64,000 nt of DNA, taken from the NCBI GenBank assembly GCA_947647735.1, contig CANSLJ010000008.1:80184-144183 (forward strand), read 5' to 3'. Positions 16,293 to 25,593 of this stretch are shown here, in pieces. The DNA is from an uncultured bacterium (GTDB taxonomy: Bacteria > Bacillota > Clostridia > Lachnospirales > Lachnospiraceae). The number at the start of each line of letters is the position of its first letter. The first letter of the stretch is position 1. The notes beneath the pieces were generated by a model. The model did no database searches, was not told the DNA's origin, and was given only the letters and a program-made list of their open reading frames with translations. Position numbers and translations under genes: made by a program.

Positions 16293-18736
16293 TCCTTTCT
16301 TCCGTGAATCTCCCGCATTTTTTCGATCCACTCCTCACCGCATTCTTTCAGTTCCACCGTCTCCCCGTCCATCAAAAAGCGGATGCCGTCCCCGCTGACC
16401 AAAGAAAACTTCACTTCCCCCTCTGTCACCGACACTTCCAGCACGCTCCCCTGATACCGCACTTTAAAAGAATAGCTTTCCCACGCTTTAGGCAGACAGG
16501 GATGGAACTTCAGGCTCCTCCTCTGACACCGCATCCCTCCGAATCCGTTCACGATCATCTGCCATGTCCCCGCCATATTTGCCGCATGGATACCAGCATA
16601 AAAATTATTGTGATGGTCATCCAGATCCATCCGCGCCGACTGCATAAAGTATGCATAGGCATCCTCCACATATCCGATGCCGCATGCCACGATCCCGAAA
16701 ATACAGGTGGAAAGGGAGGAGTGATGCAATGTCACTTCCTGATAAAAATCATAATTTCTTCTTATCTCTTCCTCCGTAAAAAGATCACTGTGCAGATACA
16801 TTCCCAGAATCGCATCCGCCTGCTTGGACATCCGGTGCCTCATGATGAACAGCGGATGATAATTTTCATAGAGCCATGCCCGCTTCTCCTTCGGTATCCT
16901 TTCCTCATCCCAGAACTTTCTCATCATAAAACCGTCATCCATAGGATAGATCCTTCTCTCCTCATCATAAGGAAAATACATTTTTTCTATGATCTTATCC
17001 CAAAGCGCAAGCTCCGCCTCCTGAAAGCCCAGCTTTTTCTTCAATGCCTCATACGCAGCCGGTTCCTCCTCCATCAGCCACCGCACAGCCCCCGCCGCAT
17101 CCTTCAGGTGTTCCCTTGCCATCAGATTGGTATAAAAATTATTGTCCACCAGAACATTATACTCATCCGGTCCTGTCACGCAGCAGATACAGTACCTGCC
17201 GCCCTTACATTCCGCAAAGCTTCCCACATCCGCCCAGATACGCGCCGTCTCGATCAGCAGTTCCGCCCCCTTTTCTCTCAGGTACTCCTTATCTCCCGTC
17301 ACCTGTAAATACAAAGACAGGGCATATGCGATATCTGCATTGATATGATACTGCGCCGTACCCAGCGGATAATAAGTGGAGGCTTCCTCCCCGTTGATGG
17401 TCCGCCAGGGAAACAGCGCACCCTTATCATGCCCCAATACTCTTGCCCGATCTCTCGCCTGGTCCAGTGTCTCATACCGAAAATCCAAGAGCCTTCTTGC
17501 TGTTTCCGGCGCCGTATAGATAAATACCGGCAGCACATACATCTCCGTATCCCAGAAATAATGTCCCTCATAACCTTCCCCGGACAATCCTTTTGCGCCC
17601 ATCCCGTGTCTGCCGCCCCCTGCCGCCGACTGGAAAATATGGAACAGATTAAAATGCAGCCCCTGCACCAGTGCCTCGCATCCTTCTCCCTCTATCCGGA
17701 TATCCGCCGTCTCCCAGAACTTCTCCATGTGAACTTTCTGGTATCTTTTCAGTTCCTCATAACCTGTCTCTGTCTCTCTTTCTCCCTGTCTTTCACCCCT
17801 TATTGTCCCCACTTCTTTCGCTTCATCCACATCGGTGCTCTCTGCTCTCCTGAGCTCTTTCCTCACAAAGCCTTCAAGCCCCTCCTTCTCCATATCCAGC
17901 GAAGTCGCATAGCAGATCATCTTTTCCAGCACAACAGGCACGCCTTCTTCCGCCGCCACTTCAAGAGAGCACAACGCCTCCAGCTCCCGCACCTCCCCCT
18001 GTACGATCACCTTTGCCGCCTCCCCGGCAATGATCCTGTGGCTGCTCCCGCACCCCACGGTCAGTCCGCTGTTCTGCGTCGTCCCCTCATAATAAAGCAG
18101 ACTCCCCTCCTGCCGGATCTTATCCGCCTCCAGCTTCCGTCCAAAGGGCCCATAGTCCACGATCGGATTGGTCTTCCTCGTATGATTCTCCACATCCCCC
18201 TGCAGCTTCGACACAAAACAGATCTTTCCGGAAAAATTCAGCGGCACCGCCTCATACCGGATTGCCATAATATGCTCCATCTCAAAGGACACGAGCCTTT
18301 CGATCCGTATCCGCACGGACTTCCCGCCGGGAGAAGTCCACACAAGGCGCCTCTCCAGAACCCCCTCCTTCATATGCAGCACCCTCGCATACTCTGTCAC
18401 CGTCCCCCGCTCCATATGGAACTCCTCCCCGTCCACATACAGCTTCGTCTCCTTCAGGTTCGGCAGATTCAAAAGCGACTGGCTCTGCAGAGGCGAACCA
18501 AAATTCGCCTCCCCGTAACGGATCTTCTCCCTCTCATAAAACCCGTTCACAAAATTCCCTTCCAGCCCCGTATCAATATCAAAATCATACGCCTCCTCAA
18601 ATGTTCCCCGCGTACCGATATACCCGTTCGACAAAGAAAACGTAGTCTCATTCCTGTAATTCGTACTTCTATCAAACCGCTCTTCCGTCACCTTCCACTC
18701 TTCTATCGGATAAACAGGTGCTTTTCTCACCGCCAT
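16289..18736 (-). CDS. Glycoside hydrolase family 65 disaccharide phosphorylase
   Basis: An 815-residue GH65 enzyme, the family that phosphorolyses alpha-linked disaccharides such as maltose, trehalose, kojibiose or nigerose, giving beta-glucose 1-phosphate. An N-terminal beta-sandwich (about 1-280) precedes the (alpha/alpha)6 barrel. GHYFWDTEMYVLP lines the active site, GPDEYNVLVDNNFYTN holds the general acid glutamate, and HHSSLSTCIFG matches the phosphate-binding loop. No signal peptide, so intracellular. It lies 10 bases after the permease gene, so the ABC importer delivers its substrate. The exact linkage cannot be assigned by eye. Between residues 305 and 325 there is a charged insertion of low complexity. 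Confidence 0.92.
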   Translation of the reverse strand: MAVRKAPVYPIEEWKVTEERFDRSTNYRNETTFSLSNGYIGTRGTFEEAYDFDIDTGLEGNFVNGFYEREKIRYGEANFGSPLQSQSLLNLPNLKETKLYVDGEEFHMERGTVTEYARVLHMKEGVLERRLVWTSPGGKSVRIRIERLVSFEMEHIMAIRYEAVPLNFSGKICFVSKLQGDVENHTRKTNPIVDYGPFGRKLEADKIRQEGSLLYYEGTTQNSGLTVGCGSSHRIIAGEAAKVIVQGEVRELEALCSLEVAAEEGVPVVLEKMICYATSLDMEKEGLEGFVRKELRRAESTDVDEAKEVGTIRGERQGERETETGYEELKRYQKVHMEKFWETADIRIEGEGCEALVQGLHFNLFHIFQSAAGGGRHGMGAKGLSGEGYEGHYFWDTEMYVLPVFIYTAPETARRLLDFRYETLDQARDRARVLGHDKGALFPWRTINGEEASTYYPLGTAQYHINADIAYALSLYLQVTGDKEYLREKGAELLIETARIWADVGSFAECKGGRYCICCVTGPDEYNVLVDNNFYTNLMAREHLKDAAGAVRWLMEEEPAAYEALKKKLGFQEAELALWDKIIEKMYFPYDEERRIYPMDDGFMMRKFWDEERIPKEKRAWLYENYHPLFIMRHRMSKQADAILGMYLHSDLFTEEEIRRNYDFYQEVTLHHSSLSTCIFGIVACGIGYVEDAYAYFMQSARMDLDDHHNNFYAGIHAANMAGTWQMIVNGFGGMRCQRRSLKFHPCLPKAWESYSFKVRYQGSVLEVSVTEGEVKFSLVSGDGIRFLMDGETVELKECGEEWIEKMREIHGRKE

Positions 18737-18746
18737 TTTTCTCCTC

Positions 18747-19589
18747 CTACCCTTTCACAGCCCCCGCCGTCAAACTCTCCACCACCTGCTTCTGCAGAAC
18801 AATAAACAAAATGATCGTCGGCAGTACCGTCATGACAACCGCCGCAAACAGAGCGGAATAATTATTGGCAAAGGTTCCCATATAGTAATTCAGCGCGATC
18901 GGCACTGTCCTCGCCGAATCCCCGCTGGTCAGCATCAGCGCAAAATAAAACTCATTCCATGTATTGATAAACTGCAGAAGCGCTATGGTCACAAGCCCCG
19001 GCTTTGCCAGCGGAAGTATGATATAGCCGAACGTCTGTAAAAAAGAAGCCCCGTCTATATAGGCGGATTCCTCCAGCGCTGTGGATATCGTCTTGTAATA
19101 GCTGACCATCACAAAAAAGGACATCGGGATCCCCATCGCCGAATAAACGATGATCAGCCCCAGCTTCGTATCAAAAATATGAAGTTTTTGAAAGATCGCA
19201 AAAAGTGGCTGGGATATCGCCTGTGCCGGCAGCATCAACGATGCCGATATCAAAAGCACGATGAGCGTTTTCAGCTTAAAACGAAACCTTGAGATGATAT
19301 AGGCACACATCGCCACAAGCGCCACCGTAACCAGAACGCTGAGTCCTACGATGATCACACTGTTACAAAAATATCTGGCGATCGGTGCATACTGGAACGC
19401 CGCCCTGTAATTGTCCAGCCTGAAAGAAGACGGAAAGGAAAGCGCGGAAGAATTGATCTCCGCATAGGTTTTAAAGGAACTGATCCCCGCCCACAAAATG
19501 GGCGCCACTGCGATCAGTGTAAAAAACAACATAAAAATATACTTTGCTGTTTTTGCGGCATAAATGATTCCCTGTGGTGTCTTTTTCAT
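18747..19589 (-). CDS. Carbohydrate ABC transporter permease (MalG type)
   Basis: A 280-residue inner permease subunit with six predicted helices. The EAA loop reads EESAYIDGASFLQTFGYIIL and would contact the ATPase. It starts directly after the stop of the MalF-type gene. With the solute-binding protein and MalF-type permease it forms an importer that lacks its own ATPase gene, as is usual in Clostridia where a shared MsmX-type ATPase serves many importers. Substrate is probably an alpha-glucoside, given the adjacent GH65 gene. Confidence 0.94.
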   Translation of the reverse strand: MKKTPQGIIYAAKTAKYIFMLFFTLIAVAPILWAGISSFKTYAEINSSALSFPSSFRLDNYRAAFQYAPIARYFCNSVIIVGLSVLVTVALVAMCAYIISRFRFKLKTLIVLLISASLMLPAQAISQPLFAIFQKLHIFDTKLGLIIVYSAMGIPMSFFVMVSYYKTISTALEESAYIDGASFLQTFGYIILPLAKPGLVTIALLQFINTWNEFYFALMLTSGDSARTVPIALNYYMGTFANNYSALFAAVVMTVLPTIILFIVLQKQVVESLTAGAVKG

Positions 19590-20477
19590 CTATCTTCCAT
19601 CCTCCTCTCCTGCTCTTGTCATAAACAGACGCTGTATCAACAGTACCAGTGTTATCCCGATCACGATCTGCACCACGCCCACCGCATTGGCTTTTCCGTA
19701 ATTGTTTTCCAGTGTTGCCGCCTTATACAGATAGATCGGCAGATTTAACGTACTGCTCCCGGGACCGCCCTTCGTCGTCATATAGATAATGTCAAACTGG
19801 GAGACCATCGCCACGGAAGCCAGCGTGACACAGGTGCCGAAGATATTTTTCATCAGCGGCAATGTGATATACCTGTCAACCTGCCACGGCTTTGCGCCGT
19901 CCACCCGGGCGGCTTCATAGATCTCCTTGTCGATCGCCCCCATCTCCGCCAGAAAGATGATCGTATTAAAACCGGAATATAAGATCCATGTCAATGTCAC
20001 GGTCCAGAACGCATATCTGGAATTTCCGAACAGATTCGGCACCCGGCTCATATCGAGCCCCAGCTTTTCCCACAGCGGTTTTATCACACCAAAGCTGGGA
20101 TTTAAAAGCAGCGTAAACATCACGCCTGTCGCCGCCGTAGGGATGATGTTCGGTATCATATAAGCCGTACGCACGACCTGCCAGCCCTTCGGCTTTCTTC
20201 TCAGCACCAGCGCCATCGCAAGCCCCAGCGTCACATGAAAAGTGGACTGCAGCAGTACCCACACCAGCGTATTTTTAATGGATATCCGAAAACTCTCATC
20301 CGCGAAGATCGTCATAAAGTTTTTCAATCCTGTAAACTCCGGCGATGAAAACGTTGTGTAATTGCACAGGGACGTATAAAACACGGTCACAATGGGCGCC
20401 GCATAGACCAGCGCAAACAGCAGCATACAGGGCATGGTAAACAACGTGATCCACAACCCCTTGTTTTTTATCTTCAT
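19590..20477 (-). CDS. Carbohydrate ABC transporter permease (MalF type)
   Basis: A 295-residue permease with six predicted helices and the EAA loop EAARVDGAKPWQVDRYITLP. It follows the solute-binding protein gene after a spacer with a weak terminator and abuts the MalG-type gene without a gap. GAGG-type SD bases (AAGGAGGC) precede the ATG. It forms the membrane channel together with its neighbour. Confidence 0.94.
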   Translation of the reverse strand: MKIKNKGLWITLFTMPCMLLFALVYAAPIVTVFYTSLCNYTTFSSPEFTGLKNFMTIFADESFRISIKNTLVWVLLQSTFHVTLGLAMALVLRRKPKGWQVVRTAYMIPNIIPTAATGVMFTLLLNPSFGVIKPLWEKLGLDMSRVPNLFGNSRYAFWTVTLTWILYSGFNTIIFLAEMGAIDKEIYEAARVDGAKPWQVDRYITLPLMKNIFGTCVTLASVAMVSQFDIIYMTTKGGPGSSTLNLPIYLYKAATLENNYGKANAVGVVQIVIGITLVLLIQRLFMTRAGEEDGR

Positions 20478-20497
20478 GGCATGCCTCCTTTTAAAAA

Positions 20498-20519
20498 AGG
20501 GACCGCATAAGCAGTCCCT
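20498..20519 (-). terminator. Partial terminator between binding-protein and permease genes
   Basis: A 6-bp stem AGGGAC/GTCCCT with a 10-base loop is followed on the minus strand by TTTTTT. Its position after the binding-protein gene suggests it lowers expression of the permeases relative to the binding protein. Confidence 0.65.
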
Positions 20520-20531
20520 GCCGTTTCCTTA

Positions 20532-21914
20532 TCACTCCTGATTCTTCTTCGCCGATTCAGACAGTTTTTCACAGAACTCCCCGGGCGTGATATTGCCGTA
20601 AGCGAGCTCAGGCAGTTCTGTCGAAAAGGTATCTATCGTATTCTGATACCAGTAAGCCTGATTCTGCCCGTATGTAACCTCCGCCTGATTCTGGATCTCC
20701 AGAACCTGTGCCATCAGCGGATCGCTCTGCGTCAGCTCAGAGGGAATCTCCAGATCGTTGGATACCGGCTGCAGGCCTGTCATCTCCAGTGCCTTGATCT
20801 GATTTTCCGGTTTCGTCTCAAACTTCAGGAAGGCAACTGCGGCCCTGATCTTCTCCTCCTCGGAAGCTCCCACCATATCGCCCGGTGTGGGAACCATCTC
20901 CATACCCTTACCCGGCATCAGCATAATACCTACTTTGTCATAAAATCCCTCCGGTGCTTTCTCCGTCTCCGAAAAATCCGGGATCATCCAGGGACCATTG
21001 GGGAACATCGCCACTTCCCCGTTGAAGAAATGGGTTGCCATGGGATCGTATTTTCCGCCCACTGCATCCGCTGTTGTGTATTCCTGGAACATTCTCTGGA
21101 TCGTCTCTGCAGCCGCTTCCACTTCCGGCGTGTTAAAATCCGTCGGATACATGCTGTTCATCCATGTGTTTCCGGCTTCCCCGTCTGTTCCGATCAGTGC
21201 GCTCATCCACAGATTGGTGAGCCATCCCGAATCCGCCGTATCCATTCCCACCGGGATAATGCCCGCCGCTTTCAGCTTATCACAGGCTTCAAAAAACTCT
21301 TCCCATGTGGCATAGGAAACCTCCGGGGCTTCAATGCCTGCCTGCGCAAACAATTCCTTATTGTAATAGATGTAGGAAATCTCTTTGGAAACGGGAACAC
21401 CATATATCTTGCCGTCCACCGTATTAAACTCCAGAGATGTCTCATCAAACAGGGCTTTCCATTCAGGATCTTCCTCAAAATACGGTGTCAGATCCGCAAC
21501 CTTTCCTGATCTCGCCGCCAGCTCCGTGATATTGTTACCGCCGTTAAACACGATATCGGGAAGGTCCCCGCTGGAGATCAGAAGCTTGATCTTCTGGTTG
21601 AAAGCGTCTGTCGTCGGTATCTCCTCAAAATGAAACTCTACATTTTTGCCTTCCTCGGTCTGCTGAAAAGCCTCAAACAGGTAGGTATAATATTCCGCCG
21701 CATAGTCAGTTCCCACATGATAGTTGATCACATCCAGCACGATCTTATCCCCGGAAGAGTCCTCCGCCTCCTGCCCTGTGCTCTCACCGGCTGCCACACT
21801 CTCACTTCCTGTCTCTGTCCCGCTCCCCGCGCTGTTTCCACAGGCAGTCAGCGACAGCACCATCACGCCGGTCAATACCGCACTGAAAAACCTGCTTACT
21901 GTTTTCTTCTTCAT
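20532..21914 (-). CDS. Sugar ABC transporter solute-binding lipoprotein
   Basis: A 460-residue extracellular binding protein of the family 1 (MalE-like) type. A signal peptide ends in the lipobox LTAC with lipidated Cys25, followed by a Gly/Ser/Glu-rich linker. The mature part has the YGVPVSKEISYIYYNKELF segment that is common in this family. AAGGAGG precedes the ATG. It is the first gene of the operon with two permeases, GH65 phosphorylase and HAD phosphatase, and is divergent from a YesM-type kinase likely to control it. Substrate is probably an alpha-linked disaccharide; this is inferred from the GH65 neighbour. Confidence 0.94.
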   Translation of the reverse strand: MKKKTVSRFFSAVLTGVMVLSLTACGNSAGSGTETGSESVAAGESTGQEAEDSSGDKIVLDVINYHVGTDYAAEYYTYLFEAFQQTEEGKNVEFHFEEIPTTDAFNQKIKLLISSGDLPDIVFNGGNNITELAARSGKVADLTPYFEEDPEWKALFDETSLEFNTVDGKIYGVPVSKEISYIYYNKELFAQAGIEAPEVSYATWEEFFEACDKLKAAGIIPVGMDTADSGWLTNLWMSALIGTDGEAGNTWMNSMYPTDFNTPEVEAAAETIQRMFQEYTTADAVGGKYDPMATHFFNGEVAMFPNGPWMIPDFSETEKAPEGFYDKVGIMLMPGKGMEMVPTPGDMVGASEEEKIRAAVAFLKFETKPENQIKALEMTGLQPVSNDLEIPSELTQSDPLMAQVLEIQNQAEVTYGQNQAYWYQNTIDTFSTELPELAYGNITPGEFCEKLSESAKKNQE

Positions 21915-21960
21915 TCTTCTCCTCCTTATTGTGAAACGAAAACTTTTTGGTTGTAAGAAA

Positions 21961-21989
21961 ATTGTATCTCAGACCGCCTCTGCTTTGAA
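21961..21989 (-). promoter_or_regulatory. Promoter of the GH65 sugar operon
   Basis: TTCAAA (21984-21989) and TACAAT (21961-21966) on the minus strand, 17 bases apart, 47 bases before the start codon. The weak -35 fits dependence on an activator such as the divergent YesN-type regulator. Confidence 0.5.
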
Positions 21990-22124
21990 TAAAATGTGTT
22001 GCGCTCATATTGTGCTATTTCGCTCTGATCATTGCCTTTTCTACGCTGCCTTCGCCTTCCCGGACCATAATCTTTCACTCTCATGCTCTCTTCTTTAAAA
22101 ATTTTGCGGATTCTCCAAACCACA

Positions 22125-22153
22125 TTGAACCCCCAAAATAAATGTGAGATAAT
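22125..22153 (+). promoter_or_regulatory. Promoter of the YesM/YesN pair
   Basis: TTGAAC (22125-22130), 17 bases, GATAAT (22148-22153) on the plus strand, giving a leader of about 74 bases before the kinase ATG at 22234. The SD AAGGAG lies nine bases before it. The rest of the 319-base divergent spacer shows no other clear feature. Confidence 0.55.
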
Positions 22154-22233
22154 GTCCGCAAAGGGCGGGATTTTTCAGGTCTCTGCCCGGACTCACCACC
22201 GTACACCCATCCCCCCACCAAGGAGACCACCCC

Positions 22234-24015
22234 ATGCCACAAAAAAATACACACAAGATCATATCACTCCGTACCTTCATGACCATCGCCATCTGTCTGA
22301 TCGTCACTGTCATCCTGCTGTTTTCCGGTCTCTTCTATTATAACAAAACCGCCGGCATCCTGATGGAAAACTATGAACGTTCCTTTACTTCCCAGCTCAC
22401 CCAGGTGAACCAGAAGATCTCCGACCAGATCGCCGCCGTCGATTCCGTTGCGCCGCTGTTCTTATCCGATACGCGCCTCCTCGATATACTGGAATCCCCT
22501 GATTCCTCCCATGTTACCGCAGAGCAGAAACTCGCCATCGAACGCCAGATGTCCTCCATGTACTACAGGACATCCATCGCCAGCCACAATTTCACAGATT
22601 CCATTTTTATCATCAGCAAGGACAGCTCCCTGTTCCACATCTATACCTCCGGCTCTTTTGCGCCCTATGAGGAACAGAATGCCGCCCTTATGGACAGCCT
22701 TGATCGATCCCGGACACATCTTATGTGCCGCGTACTGCCTTCGGATGAACACAGCATCTACTTTATCCGAAACCTTTTTAACAGCAATACCGGAAACTAT
22801 ATGGGAACTTTTTTTATCAAACTCAACCGGGAAAAATGGATGCAGTATTGCGTGGAGGGCCTTGATCCCTCCTGGTTTATCTGCCTGTACAATCAGGAAA
22901 TGACATTGGTTTCCAATGATGCCATGAATGCACAGGGAGCCGAACTGGCAGAGCATTTCACCGCCGAACCTTCTTCCTCCGTCCTGTTTCGTGAAGTGAT
23001 GCTGGGAGGAGAAAGTTATTTTGCAGCTTCCGAACAGCTCCCCGGCCCGGGGCTTACCTCAGCGGTAGTTGCCCCGAAAAACCTGCTGTTAAGGGACTTG
23101 AACAATACCCTGAAAACCTACCTGCTCTTTCTTGTCCTTACTGTTTTTATCGCCCTTGCCGCGGCGATCATCATCAGTCAGATGATCACCTCCCCCGTAA
23201 AGCGGATGATCTATCACATCAACCGGATCTCAGATGGCACAAGCCTTGCGCTGCCTCCCATGAAGATGTATCATGAATTTGAAGTCTGGGCAGATTCCTT
23301 TAACCGGATGCTGCGGCAGCTCGATACTTATTACACGGATAATTTCCAGAAACAGCTCCTTTTAAAAAATGCGGAGATCCGGGCTCTTCAGTCCCAGATA
23401 AACCCCCATTTTCTTTTCAATGTGCTCAACACGATTGCATGGAAAGCTCAGATCATCAACAACGAGGAGATCTATCAGATGGTCATCTCGCTCGGAGAAT
23501 TGTTGAAAGCGAATACCCTGTCAAAGGAAACCGACTTTATCGAATTGGAAAAAGAAATGGAATATGTGAAATTCTATATCTATCTGCAGCAGCGCCGCTT
23601 TGAGGACCGGATCGACTGCGTGATTCGTATTCCGGAAGAGTTGATGGACTGTAAAGTGCCCTGTTTCTGCATCCAGCCGCTGGTGGAAAACGCCATTGTC
23701 CATGGACTGGAGCCCAAAAAGGGAAAAGGAAAACTGATCATACAGATCGTTCCCACTGATTCCCAAACGCCGGAAATGGAGATCGCCATCATTGATAACG
23801 GTGTCGGATTTGCCGAAATCCCGGACATCCGCAGTATCTCCTCCTCCGCAGACGATTCGCATACCCATATCGGACTGAAAAATCTGGACAAGCGGCTTGA
23901 ATTATTGTTCGGGGAAGGCGCACGGCTCAAAATAGAGAGTATACCCGATCTGTGCACCACAATCTCTTTCCGGCTCCCTATCTCCCCCGCACCCGGCATT
24001 ATTTCTCAAAAGTAA
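22234..24015 (+). CDS. YesM-type sensor histidine kinase
   Basis: A 593-residue kinase of the LytS/YesM class. An N-terminal helix (residues about 15-40), an extracellular sensor domain (about 40-285) and a second helix (about 290-315) precede a HAMP linker. The His_kinase domain has the acceptor histidine in SQINPHFLFNVLNT, and the ATPase domain holds ENAIVHGLEP and GIGLKN-like GLKNLDKRLELLFG. Kinases of this class sense sugars or oligosaccharides and phosphorylate a YesN partner, here the next gene. It is divergent from the GH65 sugar operon, its expected target. Confidence 0.93.
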   Translation: MPQKNTHKIISLRTFMTIAICLIVTVILLFSGLFYYNKTAGILMENYERSFTSQLTQVNQKISDQIAAVDSVAPLFLSDTRLLDILESPDSSHVTAEQKLAIERQMSSMYYRTSIASHNFTDSIFIISKDSSLFHIYTSGSFAPYEEQNAALMDSLDRSRTHLMCRVLPSDEHSIYFIRNLFNSNTGNYMGTFFIKLNREKWMQYCVEGLDPSWFICLYNQEMTLVSNDAMNAQGAELAEHFTAEPSSSVLFREVMLGGESYFAASEQLPGPGLTSAVVAPKNLLLRDLNNTLKTYLLFLVLTVFIALAAAIIISQMITSPVKRMIYHINRISDGTSLALPPMKMYHEFEVWADSFNRMLRQLDTYYTDNFQKQLLLKNAEIRALQSQINPHFLFNVLNTIAWKAQIINNEEIYQMVISLGELLKANTLSKETDFIELEKEMEYVKFYIYLQQRRFEDRIDCVIRIPEELMDCKVPCFCIQPLVENAIVHGLEPKKGKGKLIIQIVPTDSQTPEMEIAIIDNGVGFAEIPDIRSISSSADDSHTHIGLKNLDKRLELLFGEGARLKIESIPDLCTTISFRLPISPAPGIISQK

Positions 24016-24069
24016 AACAGCAGACCACTGTTAACCTTTTTATATTATATAAACTGACAGGAGAAAATC

Positions 24070-25593
24070 ATGGCCTTCAAACTTCTTATTGTAGACGACG
24101 AATCCACCATGCGCAAAGGCATCGCTGAATTCATGAACTGGAATTCCATTGACTGCGAGGTTGCCGGCACTGCCGCCGACGGCCTCGAAGCCATTGCCTT
24201 TTTAAAAAAACACGCGGCAGACATCATCATAACCGATATTAAAATGCCTGGAGCAGACGGACTGGATGTGGCAAAATACGTCTATGAAAACTGCCCTGAC
24301 AAAAAGGTCATCCTTCTGACCGGCTACGCGGATTTCGAGTACGCCCAAACTGCCATTCAGTATAACGTCTCCGCTTTTATCCTGAAACCCACCAACAAAA
24401 AAGAACTGTTTGAAGCGGTGGAGACAGCCCGGGACCAGCTTGTGACATCCATGCATTATTTTCACATCGCCAGAGAGGAAAATGCCTTTTTAAAAGAACA
24501 GTTTCTTCAAAAACTGACCGATCAGCCCTACAGCCCTGCCTTCCAGGAAAAGCTGGAGAAATTTGACCTCTGCCTTGACAGGTATTATGTGGCGGCATTC
24601 CGCCTGATCCCCTATCAGGATGACATCACTTCCCTGAAAAAGATCATCATCGATGAAAAGGAACACGCCTATTGCTACCGCTATAATAATCTGATCATCA
24701 CCATCTATTTTCTGGATGATCCGGATCAGATTCTGCAAAACTGCAGAGAAATAGAATCGATCATGCGGACGCTGGATTCCAGGGAGATTTCCGCCGGCAT
24801 CAGCCGCCTCCATCATACCCCCGCCGCCTTCCGGCAGGCGGTATCCGAAGCCATCCAGGCACTGACGCTGCATTTCTACAGTCAGGACCATATTGCCCTG
24901 TTTTCGGAAGAAAAGACCGAAAATGACGGCCTGAGCGCCGAAAATTCTCTGGATCTGTTTCAATTTGAGAACCTGCTGCTGGACTGGCAGTTTCAGGAGG
25001 CGGAAACCCTGCTCCGCAATATATTTGTCAAATTTAAACGAGACTTTGTAAACGCCCAGGATGTCAAAAATATCTGTGCACAGCTCTATTATATCTGCTC
25101 ACGGATCGCCATAAAAAAGGAGCTGACACCCTTATCTACTGACCATTTAAATACGATCCGCCGCGCCAATGATATCTTTGCCCTGGAGCAGGCGGTGTTT
25201 GAGATATTCCATGCCATCCGGCTTTCCTTCAGCGATGCCGCCACCACCCAGAGACAGCTCACGGAAAAAGCAAGGAAATATATTGAAGAAAATATTGCCG
25301 ACGACCTGTCCCTGGAACAGATTGCGGAGCATCTCCATATCTCCGCCTCCCATTTAAGCCGTACCTTCAAAAAAAATGCTGATATTTCCCTGACTGACTA
25401 TATCAATCAGGTACGTATCAGCAAAGCCAGGGAGCTGCTGCGCAGCACCGATATTTATATTTATGCCATCTCGGAGATGGTAGGCTACCATGACGCAACC
25501 TACTTTTCCTCCATCTTCAAAAAACTCACCGGCGTCAGCCCTTCTGAGTACAGGAATCCCCTGCCTCAGCCGGATCCTTCTTCCGGTTCCTGA
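24070..25593 (+). CDS. YesN-type response regulator with AraC DNA-binding domain
   Basis: A 507-residue regulator. The receiver domain has LLIVDDESTMRKGI and the phospho-acceptor aspartate in IITDIKMPGADG; lysine is in LKPTNKKEL. A middle region of about 250 residues resembles the YesN linker. The C-terminal AraC domain (about 395-500) contains SLEQIAEHLHISASHLSRTF and the second helix-turn-helix ISEMVGYHDATYFSSIFKKL. It lies 54 bases after the kinase gene. Its 3' end overlaps the convergent BASS transporter gene by 59 bases, an unusually long tail-to-tail overlap. The sugar operon divergent to the kinase is its likely target. Confidence 0.93.
   Translation: MAFKLLIVDDESTMRKGIAEFMNWNSIDCEVAGTAADGLEAIAFLKKHAADIIITDIKMPGADGLDVAKYVYENCPDKKVILLTGYADFEYAQTAIQYNVSAFILKPTNKKELFEAVETARDQLVTSMHYFHIAREENAFLKEQFLQKLTDQPYSPAFQEKLEKFDLCLDRYYVAAFRLIPYQDDITSLKKIIIDEKEHAYCYRYNNLIITIYFLDDPDQILQNCREIESIMRTLDSREISAGISRLHHTPAAFRQAVSEAIQALTLHFYSQDHIALFSEEKTENDGLSAENSLDLFQFENLLLDWQFQEAETLLRNIFVKFKRDFVNAQDVKNICAQLYYICSRIAIKKELTPLSTDHLNTIRRANDIFALEQAVFEIFHAIRLSFSDAATTQRQLTEKARKYIEENIADDLSLEQIAEHLHISASHLSRTFKKNADISLTDYINQVRISKARELLRSTDIYIYAISEMVGYHDATYFSSIFKKLTGVSPSEYRNPLPQPDPSSGS

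Noticed and set aside
17345-18805. 486-codon plus-strand frame
   Set aside because: Antisense shadow of the GH65 gene; rich in His, Pro and Arg, as expected from reverse-strand reading of GC-rich codons.
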